Positions 17,348 through 24,910 of a stretch of 64,000 nt of DNA are shown here, piece after piece. This stretch comes from Bacteroidales bacterium. Lineage in GTDB: Bacteria; Bacteroidota; Bacteroidia; Bacteroidales; F082. Made by a program: the position numbers and the translations under genes. The DNA is taken from NCBI GenBank assembly GCA_016936505.1, contig JAFGXS010000071.1, forward strand, positions 1-64,000, given 5' to 3'. Position 1 is the stretch's first letter. Every line of letters begins with the position of its first letter. Below the pieces are notes generated by a model that had not been told where the DNA came from, did no database searches, and saw nothing but the letters and a program-made list of their open reading frames with translations.

Positions 17348-18406
17348 ATGAGAATAATAAAAATGGTGGCGTTTTTTGTAATTGCCACTTCAGCTGTGTT
17401 TGCACAACAGAAACCCAAAAATATAGTATTTATTATTGGCGATGGAATGGGGCTGGCACATATTTATGCTGGCATGGTGACCAATGCCAATCATTTGCAA
17501 ATGGAGCGTTTTAAAAATATTGGCTTTTCGAAAACCTATTCTGCCAATAATTTTACTACGGACTCAGGCGCTGGTGGGACTGCTTTGGCCTGTGGCGTAA
17601 AAACTAAAAATGGTATGATAGGGATGACCCCCGACTCCCTTGTTGCCCAATCCATACTCGAAGTGGCTTCACGGAACGGACTGTCAACAGGTGTTGTGGT
17701 TACTTGCGATGTGACTCATGCCACCCCGGCATCGTTTATTGCTCATCAAGTGAGTCGGAAGATGACCCAAGAGATCGCTGCTGATTATTTAAAATCTTGC
17801 GTAGATGTTTTTATTGGTGGCGGACGCAAAAATTTCAGAAATAGAACCGATAACCGTGATTTGATCGTTGAATTGAGTAATAATAACTATAATGTGGCTT
17901 TTACGTTGGATGAAGTTCAAAAAGTCAAATCTGGAAAATTAGCCGGCCTCTTATATGATGGACACAATCCTCCCATACCAGAAAGAGGAGATATGCTCCC
18001 TACAGCTTCTATTGCCGCCCTTGATATTTTGGACAACAATAAAAATGGCTTTTTTCTGATGATTGAGGGCTCTCAAATTGATTGGGCTTCCCATAACAAT
18101 GATGCTTCTCAAATTATAAGAGAAGTGCTCGATCTGGATAATACAATTGGAAAAGTGCTCGATTTTGCTGAACAGAACAAGAATACACTAGTGATCGTAA
18201 CTGCTGACCACGAGACTGGCGGCCTTACTTTGCCATCAGGCGACATGTTAAAAGAGGTGGTCAACGGAGATTTTAGTACCAAAGACCACTCAGGGGTGTT
18301 GGTGCCTGTTTTTGCTTTTGGGCCAGGAGCTGAACAGTTTACTGGTTTTATGGAGAACACCTCATTTAAAAATAAGATGGTGAAATTATTGAAATTGAAA
18401 GATTAA
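17348..18406 (+). CDS. Alkaline phosphatase (PhoA-type)
   Basis: A 352-residue exported phosphomonoesterase with a signal peptide (1-20). Motifs seen are IGDGMG (metal-binding Asp32), TDSGAGGTALACG with nucleophile Ser73, ATPASFIAHQ, IEGSQIDWASHNND, TADHETGG and, near the end, DHSGVLVPVFAFGPGA. These match the alkaline phosphatase superfamily, which releases phosphate from many monoesters using zinc and magnesium. It is shorter than the usual 430-550 residues. No phosphate-starvation site was seen. Its place among glycan genes, with three phosphoesterases of the YPWR type nearby, suggests it works on phosphorylated sugars freed from the glycan (inference). Confidence 0.9.
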   Translation: MRIIKMVAFFVIATSAVFAQQKPKNIVFIIGDGMGLAHIYAGMVTNANHLQMERFKNIGFSKTYSANNFTTDSGAGGTALACGVKTKNGMIGMTPDSLVAQSILEVASRNGLSTGVVVTCDVTHATPASFIAHQVSRKMTQEIAADYLKSCVDVFIGGGRKNFRNRTDNRDLIVELSNNNYNVAFTLDEVQKVKSGKLAGLLYDGHNPPIPERGDMLPTASIAALDILDNNKNGFFLMIEGSQIDWASHNNDASQIIREVLDLDNTIGKVLDFAEQNKNTLVIVTADHETGGLTLPSGDMLKEVVNGDFSTKDHSGVLVPVFAFGPGAEQFTGFMENTSFKNKMVKLLKLKD

Positions 18407-18431
18407 ACAGTATTATTAATTTTGAATTAGT

Positions 18432-20693
18432 ATGCAAAAAATAGATAATTTTTCGATGGAGTTGAACTTCACAGAGACTTATCGAAAGAATATAAATGAA
18501 CACATTGCCATTCGAGAAGCTAGGTGCCATAAGGCTCAGTTTCCAGCTGTGCTTTCTGAAATACAGGAAAACGACCGCTTGGCGGGACGCACTTTTTGGG
18601 GCTGGGTAGGATTTAGTCCGCACAATGCTCCTGGAGGTGCTGCTTTTGGTTACTTCTGTCATGAACTAAAAATTATCGAAGCTATTGAGCGAGGCAATAT
18701 TCCTGTTGAACAAAGGGATGCTGTACATGAGATGCTCCATTTTTGGAAAAAAGAAACTTCAAAAGCCAAAGTGGAATCTGCTTTTACAGATAAGATGATT
18801 CCCGTTCTTTTTAGGGATGAGATCGTGTCCTTACCTTATAATTTCAAGCCACTCATCGCCAATCCAATATATCGAATGGCTGGTGTTTTCCTTGATTATG
18901 AAAAGCTTCTGAGGCTGGGTATTCCGGGCTTAATTGAAGAAATAACCGAAAAAATGAATGTGGTCAAAGCATCGGGAGGGGATTATCAATTATTCGAAGG
19001 AATGTTGATAGCCTTGGATGTATTCATTGACTCGTGTAAGTATTACGAAAAGCAGGCCATTGAAAAGGCAAAAGCGGCTTCAAATCCTCAAAGGGTAAAA
19101 GAGCTGCTCCAATTAGCTGAAGTTTTAAAGAAAAATACCATCTCAAAACCCGAATCTTTTTACGAAGCACTGCAATTATCGTGGCTTTATACCTTAATGT
19201 GTGGGTCACTTGAATTGGGTCGTGTGGATGTCTATTTGGGAGATTTTTATGTACACGACATAGATAATTATGTGATTACCGAAGAAGAGGCTTTGTCGTT
19301 GATGCATTCCTATTGGAAACTGATCAATGATCTTTTTCGGGATGTGGATGGTCGAGTTATTATTGGAGGAAGAGGCCGCCGAAACGAGGCAAATGCAGAT
19401 CGTTTTGCGTTGTTGGTGCTTAACACCATTAAGACGTATGGAAAAGCGATTCTTCCACAAACAACACTGAGGTTTTACGAAGGAATGAATCCTTTGCTTT
19501 TCGAAAAATCACTCGATTTGATAGGTGAAGGGCATACTTTCCCCTTGCTGTACAACGACGATGTGTTAATTCCTTCTGTAGCTCAGGCACATGATGTACC
19601 AATAGAGGATGCCGAACAATACATGCCTTTGGGTTGTGGCGAGATTGTGCTTGATCACATGGGTTTTGGGACTCCAAGTGGATCGCTGAATGTTTTAAAA
19701 GCCCTGGATGTGACCTTGCGGGATGGCATTGATCCGATTACAGGTAAACGTTTGGGATTGCCAACCGGGCATCTGCGGGATTTTAAAACGTTTGATGAAT
19801 TTTTTGCTGCGTTCAAAAAACAGCTGGCATTCTTCATAGAGATACTTGCCGATCATGAAGAACTGGAATATGTGGAATCCGGGAAACAGGCCCCTTACCT
19901 TTATCTGAGCATGCTATACGATGATTGTATTGCGCGTGGAAAGGGTATTTTTTCAGGTGGGATACGTTATTTAGGCGGATCGTTGGAATCATTTGGAAGT
20001 GTGAATGCTGCCGATAGTCTCACCGCGATTAAGAAAATGGTTTTTGATGATAAACTGATTTCAGCAGATCAGCTTATCGAGGCCCTGAATAATAATTTCA
20101 ACGGGTATGAAAAGGAGTACAAACTGTTGAAAGAGTCTCCCAAATACGGTAATGATGATGCTTATGCGGATAATATCATGGTTGAATTACATGATTTTAT
20201 GTGTAACACCATGCGCGACCAGCGGGAGCGTACCAATTTGGATTGGTACCTGAATGTGCTCATTAACAATAAGCAAAATACCATACTTGGACGGTGGGTT
20301 GGTGCAACTCCTGACGGGCGTAAAGCTGGTCGTGAGATGGCCAACGGCAACACGCCTGCCGGGGGCAATGACAAAAATGGTATTACAGCACTTCTCAATT
20401 CATTGGTCAAACCGAGTCCTGATATACACGCTGGAGCTGTCCAGAACCTGCGCTTTGGGAAGGATGTTTTTGCCTGTGAACGAGACAAGTTAAATGCTTT
20501 GCTTAACACCTATTTTAAGAAGGGTGGGGCACAGGCAATGATCACCGTGATCAACCGGGGTGATTTGGAAAAGGCGTTGGTCGAGCCTGAAAAATATCAG
20601 GATATGTTTGTTCGCATTGGAGGGTTTAGTGCGCGGTATATTGATCTGCCCAGAGACGTTCAAATGGAAATCCTCAGTCGGGTAACTTATTAA
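18432..20693 (+). CDS. Glycyl radical enzyme (pyruvate formate-lyase family), unknown substrate
   Basis: A 753-residue cytoplasmic radical enzyme. The active-site loop reads PLGCGE, with thiyl Cys402 and Glu404. The radical glycine is Gly731 in RIGGFSARY near the C-terminus. A Cys-x-Glu pair is typical of eliminating enzymes (diol dehydratases, choline lyase, isethionate and sulfolactate-type lyases), unlike the Cys-Cys of pyruvate formate-lyase. The middle residue Gly and the following IVLDHMGFGTPSGSLNVLKALD differ from the GCVE-type families I know, so the substrate cannot be named. Its activase gene follows 3 bp behind the stop. It is oxygen-sensitive by nature. The context suggests a sugar-derived diol, deoxy sugar or sulfonated compound as substrate, which is inference. 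Confidence 0.9.
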   Translation: MQKIDNFSMELNFTETYRKNINEHIAIREARCHKAQFPAVLSEIQENDRLAGRTFWGWVGFSPHNAPGGAAFGYFCHELKIIEAIERGNIPVEQRDAVHEMLHFWKKETSKAKVESAFTDKMIPVLFRDEIVSLPYNFKPLIANPIYRMAGVFLDYEKLLRLGIPGLIEEITEKMNVVKASGGDYQLFEGMLIALDVFIDSCKYYEKQAIEKAKAASNPQRVKELLQLAEVLKKNTISKPESFYEALQLSWLYTLMCGSLELGRVDVYLGDFYVHDIDNYVITEEEALSLMHSYWKLINDLFRDVDGRVIIGGRGRRNEANADRFALLVLNTIKTYGKAILPQTTLRFYEGMNPLLFEKSLDLIGEGHTFPLLYNDDVLIPSVAQAHDVPIEDAEQYMPLGCGEIVLDHMGFGTPSGSLNVLKALDVTLRDGIDPITGKRLGLPTGHLRDFKTFDEFFAAFKKQLAFFIEILADHEELEYVESGKQAPYLYLSMLYDDCIARGKGIFSGGIRYLGGSLESFGSVNAADSLTAIKKMVFDDKLISADQLIEALNNNFNGYEKEYKLLKESPKYGNDDAYADNIMVELHDFMCNTMRDQRERTNLDWYLNVLINNKQNTILGRWVGATPDGRKAGREMANGNTPAGGNDKNGITALLNSLVKPSPDIHAGAVQNLRFGKDVFACERDKLNALLNTYFKKGGAQAMITVINRGDLEKALVEPEKYQDMFVRIGGFSARYIDLPRDVQMEILSRVTY

Positions 20694-20696
20694 TTG

Positions 20697-21626
20697 ATGA
20701 GTTTTGTGAAAATAACTGAAAAAGCAATCATTTTTGACATTCAGCGGTCATCCTTATACGATGGACCTGGAATCAGGACAACCGTCTTTCTAAAAGGATG
20801 CCCCCTTAATTGTTTGTGGTGCCATAATCCGGAAGCAACTGACGGTAATCGTCAGTTGTCTTTCCATATAGAAAAATGCACGTTTTGTGGTAAGTGTGAA
20901 GATGTTTGTGTGAATCGGGTACACCAACTGACTGATGGAATCCATGCGATCGACTTCTCGCAGTGCTTGCTTTGCGGAAAATGTGTAAATGCCTGCCCTT
21001 CATCGGCGTTGAAGATTGTTGGTAAATGGATGACGGTTGATGAAGTCATGCAGGAAGTTTTGGCTGATTACGATTTTTACCTTAATTCCGGTGGGGGAAT
21101 AACCATAAGCGGAGGAGAACCATTATGGAATCTACCTTTTACTCTGGAGCTTCTTAAACGCTGCAAGTTAGTGGGCGTTAATACGTGCGTCGAAACCTCC
21201 GGTTTTGTTTCATCCTTGAGGTTCATTGAAATGTTGCCTTATATTGATGTGTTGCTTTTTGATTATAAAATGACAGGTTCTGCTGAGTATCTTAAATATA
21301 CTGGTGTGTCAAATGAGGTAATCCTCAATAATCTAGAAATTGCCCATTCTCAAGAAGTATCCATTATACTTCGTTGTCCGGTAATTCCTGGGATCAACGA
21401 TACCGATCAGCATTTTGAAGGAATTCTTGCGATCGATCGAAAATTTCCAAACTTAAAGGGTATTGAGCTATTACCCTATCATAGAATGGGCAATAGTAAA
21501 CGCCTCGGTATTGGCATAGAGGAAACCTTGGTTAGTCTGGAAACTGTTCCGGTTGAGCTGTCAATCAAATGGATTGAAAGATTGAACGAATTGGGTTGTT
21601 CCAAGGTTAAATTGGGTGTGGGTTAG
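20697..21626 (+). CDS. Glycyl radical enzyme activase (radical SAM)
   Basis: A 309-residue activating enzyme. The ATG at 20697 is preferred over the TTG one codon earlier. The radical-SAM cluster motif is CPLNCLWC (Cys35, Cys39, Cys42), preceded by SLYDGPGIRTTVFLKG. An inserted ferredoxin-like part holds two 4Fe-4S motifs (CTFCGKCEDVC and CLLCGKCVNAC), the mark of activases for non-pyruvate glycyl radical enzymes. SGGEPLWN follows, the usual SAM-binding Gly-Gly-Glu. It would abstract hydrogen from Gly731 of the enzyme encoded immediately upstream. The two genes are translationally close, which supports their pairing. Confidence 0.93.
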   Translation: MSFVKITEKAIIFDIQRSSLYDGPGIRTTVFLKGCPLNCLWCHNPEATDGNRQLSFHIEKCTFCGKCEDVCVNRVHQLTDGIHAIDFSQCLLCGKCVNACPSSALKIVGKWMTVDEVMQEVLADYDFYLNSGGGITISGGEPLWNLPFTLELLKRCKLVGVNTCVETSGFVSSLRFIEMLPYIDVLLFDYKMTGSAEYLKYTGVSNEVILNNLEIAHSQEVSIILRCPVIPGINDTDQHFEGILAIDRKFPNLKGIELLPYHRMGNSKRLGIGIEETLVSLETVPVELSIKWIERLNELGCSKVKLGVG

Positions 21627-21665
21627 TGCTTTCCTTCTTTATGATGTTTTTAATCTGTCTCTGAT

Positions 21666-24368
21666 ATGAATAATGAAAATCTGAAAAACAGTTGTCAACG
21701 TTTGCTCCCATTCATTTTGGGGATGACAAGTTCAATATTTTTCTATAGTGCCGAAGCTCAAACTAAGAAAAACCTTTTGTTTATCATCACCGATCAAATG
21801 CGGTACGATGCCTTGAGTATTACCGGAAACTCTGTTATAAAAACACCTAATTTGGATCGTTTGGCACAAAGAGGGGCATACTTTAAAAATGCTTATTCAC
21901 CTTGTGCAGTTAGTGGTCCTGCGCGATCGTGCATGCTTACAGGGTGTCGGGTGGAATCGACAGGGGTTAATTCAAACGCTCAAACATATGATTATCATGA
22001 TACCCCCGTTATGGAAATGCCAACGTTTGATGAAATTTTGGCTCAAAACGGATACCATTGCGAGTACTATGGGAAATGGCACGCCTTGACTTCACATGCG
22101 GATGTGTATCAAAATCCAACGAGAGCCAGCCAAAGTGGTGCCTCTGCATTTGGTGCTGAAGGACAAAGTTATTTTTTCCGGGATTACCTGAGCCAATTGG
22201 GAAATATACCCGAGCCTCAGTCCGGTCAGTTTGTTGAGGGCATTTCCAAGTATCCTTATGTTGCATCTCCTTTGGATCGATATTTTGGAATGACATATCA
22301 AGAGCTGATGCAAGCTGGTTTAAAACATTCTCAACCAGATCAACATGGAAAACTCTTATTGGAAAGGGAGCATACAATGACTGCCTTTCAAGCCAGGCAA
22401 GCTCTTGATGCTTTGGAGCGATTGAAGGATAAAACATTCAGTCTCACATGCTCTTTTCATTTCCCTCATTCTCCAATGGTTGTACCAGAGCCCTATTTTG
22501 GAATGTATCCTGTCGAACAAATGCAACCGCCCGTAAGCATCAACGATGATATGACCAATTCACCCTACCGGACTTCCAATAGCAGAACTTCTCGAACCGA
22601 GTATGCAGATCCCAATAAAATAAAGTACATGATCTCTGACTATTACGGCATTATTACCGAGATTGATGACTGGGTTGGTAAAATTTTAAATAAGCTGGAT
22701 GAATTGGGGATAACTGATAATACCATGATTATTTTCACCAGTGATCATGGTGAAATGTTAGGGGCTCACGGGATGCGTGAGAAAAATGTGTTTTATGAGG
22801 AGTCGGCTCACATTCCTTTATTTATCAGCTTGCCGAATGAAATAGAATCTGAAACAACGGTCTGTGGTTATGTTTCTTTGGTTGATTTGTTTCCAACTAT
22901 TCTTGATTATTTACAAATTCCCGGTCAAGAATCAGATGGGGTAAGTCTGCGTGGCATGATTCAGGGGACGGATGCAGTACACGGACAATATGTGGTGACG
23001 GAATGGGACAGGCCCAATACTCCTAATCTGATGATCGTGAAAGACGGGTGGAAACTCATGATTCCACAAACCATTCAGTCAACGGTGATAAATGCCTTGT
23101 ATGATTTGAATACCGACCCTCATGAGATGAATAATCTCCTGGGCTCTAATCCGAACCGAGCCAATTACCTAGCTAAGGCCGAGGAATTAAGAGCTTCCAT
23201 TTTGGAATGGTTGGTAAAAAAGAATTCCATTCACTATTACAGTGTATCCCAAAGAGATCTGTTGAATGGGGGAAGGCCAACAGGTAATAATGCATCCTTT
23301 GTCTCCTTGAGCTTACCGGAGTCCCAACCTGGCGAAACTGTAACGGTTCAGGTAACGATGAAAAATTCCGGCACCAGCTCCTGGTCGAAAACAGGGCGTT
23401 ATAAACTGGCCCGCCTATCGGAGACGCTTAATCTGCAATGGGGGATATTTCAGGTTGAATTAGATGAAAACGAAATAATTCCTCCCGGTTCATCAAAAAC
23501 CTTTACATTTAACATGCAGGTTCCCATTGTCGATGGGATATACAATTATGAATGGCAAATGATCCAGGAAGGAGAAGAATGGTTTGGCTCCAAAACGGCA
23601 AAGCAGATCGTCATTGGAACTCCTGTTCTCTATTTGGATGATTGCGATGGACTGACTGGGTGGAATTCTTCCCAAACGTTGACACTAAATGGAGTGGAGC
23701 AAAAGCAAGGTTTGTCTTGTTTGGAATTTGAAGGCAGCACAACCGATGAATATAAAAAAGCATTCGCAACCTCTTTTAATTCGAAAGTGGATGCTGAAAA
23801 TGGTGTGCTTCAATTCTGGTATTATGTCTCCGATCCTTCTGTTTTATCCAGTAATAACCAGGTTGAGCTAGGAAGTGGGGGAAAGGCCGATGTGAATGAA
23901 TACTCATGGAAATTGTCCGGACTTCAAACAGGATGGAACCTTGTCAATTTGCCTTTTAGCGATGCAGCTATAATTGGTTCCCCTAATATACAGTCAATTG
24001 ATTGGTTTCGTCTTTATAGTAAAAAGACAGGTGACGTGAAATCGAGAATTGATGCCATTCGGATTTTGGATATAGTTGCAACAGACATGGATAATTGCGA
24101 AGTTGCATCCTCCAATAATAAATTAGTAGTCTATCCCAATCCGGTTAGTGGTAAATGGTTGCATCTTCTGTGGGATGAGCATGATTTTCCTGGAGAAATC
24201 GAGGTCAGTATATTTGATGTCACTGGGAAAAGCGTTTTTATGAAGCGCTATACATACCTTCCCCAACTATTGATTGATGTTAGTTCACTTGATCGTAATG
24301 CTCTGTATGTCCTCACCATTAAGGGAGGTAGAAAGACCGAATCAGTAAAGTTTATGACCAGTATGTAA
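21666..24368 (+). CDS. Secreted Ser-type sulfatase with Ig-like, jelly-roll and T9SS domains
   Basis: This 900-residue surface sulfatase has a signal peptide (1-32) and an S1-family sulfatase domain (about 34-520). The formylglycine motif is S83-G-P-A-R87, so serine is the modified residue and a radical SAM maturase (anSME) is needed. Other motifs are ITDQMRYD, CEYYGKWHA and TSDHGEMLGAHG. After it come an Ig-like domain (about 545-650; PGETVTVQVTMKNSG), a beta-sandwich module (655-800) shared with the DUF5010 protein at 7490, and a T9SS tail (VYPNP...). It removes sulfate from an unknown sugar position at the cell surface. The sulfatase part is a close paralogue of the one encoded at 41628, which lacks the added domains. 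Confidence 0.9.
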   Translation: MNNENLKNSCQRLLPFILGMTSSIFFYSAEAQTKKNLLFIITDQMRYDALSITGNSVIKTPNLDRLAQRGAYFKNAYSPCAVSGPARSCMLTGCRVESTGVNSNAQTYDYHDTPVMEMPTFDEILAQNGYHCEYYGKWHALTSHADVYQNPTRASQSGASAFGAEGQSYFFRDYLSQLGNIPEPQSGQFVEGISKYPYVASPLDRYFGMTYQELMQAGLKHSQPDQHGKLLLEREHTMTAFQARQALDALERLKDKTFSLTCSFHFPHSPMVVPEPYFGMYPVEQMQPPVSINDDMTNSPYRTSNSRTSRTEYADPNKIKYMISDYYGIITEIDDWVGKILNKLDELGITDNTMIIFTSDHGEMLGAHGMREKNVFYEESAHIPLFISLPNEIESETTVCGYVSLVDLFPTILDYLQIPGQESDGVSLRGMIQGTDAVHGQYVVTEWDRPNTPNLMIVKDGWKLMIPQTIQSTVINALYDLNTDPHEMNNLLGSNPNRANYLAKAEELRASILEWLVKKNSIHYYSVSQRDLLNGGRPTGNNASFVSLSLPESQPGETVTVQVTMKNSGTSSWSKTGRYKLARLSETLNLQWGIFQVELDENEIIPPGSSKTFTFNMQVPIVDGIYNYEWQMIQEGEEWFGSKTAKQIVIGTPVLYLDDCDGLTGWNSSQTLTLNGVEQKQGLSCLEFEGSTTDEYKKAFATSFNSKVDAENGVLQFWYYVSDPSVLSSNNQVELGSGGKADVNEYSWKLSGLQTGWNLVNLPFSDAAIIGSPNIQSIDWFRLYSKKTGDVKSRIDAIRILDIVATDMDNCEVASSNNKLVVYPNPVSGKWLHLLWDEHDFPGEIEVSIFDVTGKSVFMKRYTYLPQLLIDVSSLDRNALYVLTIKGGRKTESVKFMTSM

Positions 24369-24646
24369 CTCTTCTTTATTAAAGCTTTGATGATTATTTT
24401 ATGCAATTGTGGAATGCTTCAAATAAAGATAATGGTTTATGAACGCGTTCCGTAAATGCATCTGTTGAAGATTTCCCGTTAAGGTCTGGTCTGTGTTTGG
24501 GTGATTTATTAGGATAGTCTTAAAACGTCAGGAAATTATAGCGATTCATTAAATTCGCCTTCCTTGTATTGTGATCCAATGACTGATTTTACCATCGATT
24601 TTATAGACATCCTTCTGACCTTCGATTGGTGAAAATCATTTAGCGG

Positions 24647-24660
24647 GTTTGTACACAAAC
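24647..24660. promoter_or_regulatory. Operator-like inverted repeat
   Basis: Six-base arms (GTTTGT and ACAAAC) are separated by two bases, the layout of a dimeric repressor or activator site. It lies about 250 bp upstream of the first susC-like gene. No regulator gene in the window can be linked to it, and a chance palindrome is possible. Confidence 0.3.
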
Positions 24661-24773
24661 AAAGATCTGCATGTTCTGAAAAAAAAGTGATTCTTTATTG
24701 AGTAGTAAATCAGCTAAATAGGGGCTTGTTCTACCTGGGGTGAATCGTTAATTAATGTTTTTAAGCGTGCATT

Positions 24774-24791
24774 AATGCTTTTTTAAGCATT
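24774..24791. promoter_or_regulatory. Hairpin or operator overlapping the putative promoter
   Basis: Seven-base arms (AATGCTT and AAGCATT) flank a TTTT loop. The repeat ends 6 bp before a TACATTTG element, so it covers the spacer to -33 part of the putative promoter. That position would suit an operator. It is preceded by an imperfect direct copy at 24751-24766. Confidence 0.35.
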
Positions 24792-24797
24792 GAACGA

Positions 24798-24805
24798 TAC
24801 ATTTG
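24798..24805 (+). promoter_or_regulatory. Possible Bacteroidetes-type -7 element upstream of susC
   Basis: TACATTTG fits the Bacteroidetes -7 consensus TAnnTTTG exactly. The expected TTTG -33 element 19-21 bases upstream is not evident, since that region is occupied by the T-rich hairpin. A transcript from here would have a leader of about 100 bases before the susC-like start codon. Confidence 0.35.
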
Positions 24806-24910
24806 ATTCCATGAAAACAATCAACGTAAATATGAGTCTATGATTAATCAAAAAGAAAAGATGAAGAATCAAAATGGTGTGAAAAAATGTTTATCCAAAT
24901 TTAAATCGTT

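Larger units (their letters stand above)
24369..24910. other. Intergenic region upstream of the first susC-like gene
   Basis: This 542-bp AT-rich stretch has no convincing gene. It holds an inverted repeat GTTTGT-AC-ACAAAC at 24647-24660, two imperfect direct copies of an ATTAATGxTTTTTTAAGC-like element (24751-24766 and 24771-24788), a hairpin at 24774-24791 and a possible promoter at 24798-24805. It is therefore the likely control region of the SusC-SusD-DUF3823 unit. Confidence 0.55.

Noticed and set aside
18432-20693. Pyruvate formate-lyase for central metabolism
   Set aside because: The Cys-Cys pair is absent; the site is Cys-Gly-Glu, and the activase has the two extra iron-sulfur clusters of non-pyruvate systems.
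21900-21910. Cys-type formylglycine site in the T9SS sulfatase (CAVSGPARS)
   Set aside because: The Cys is three residues too early; the motif position before G-P-A-R is Ser83, as in the four other sulfatases.
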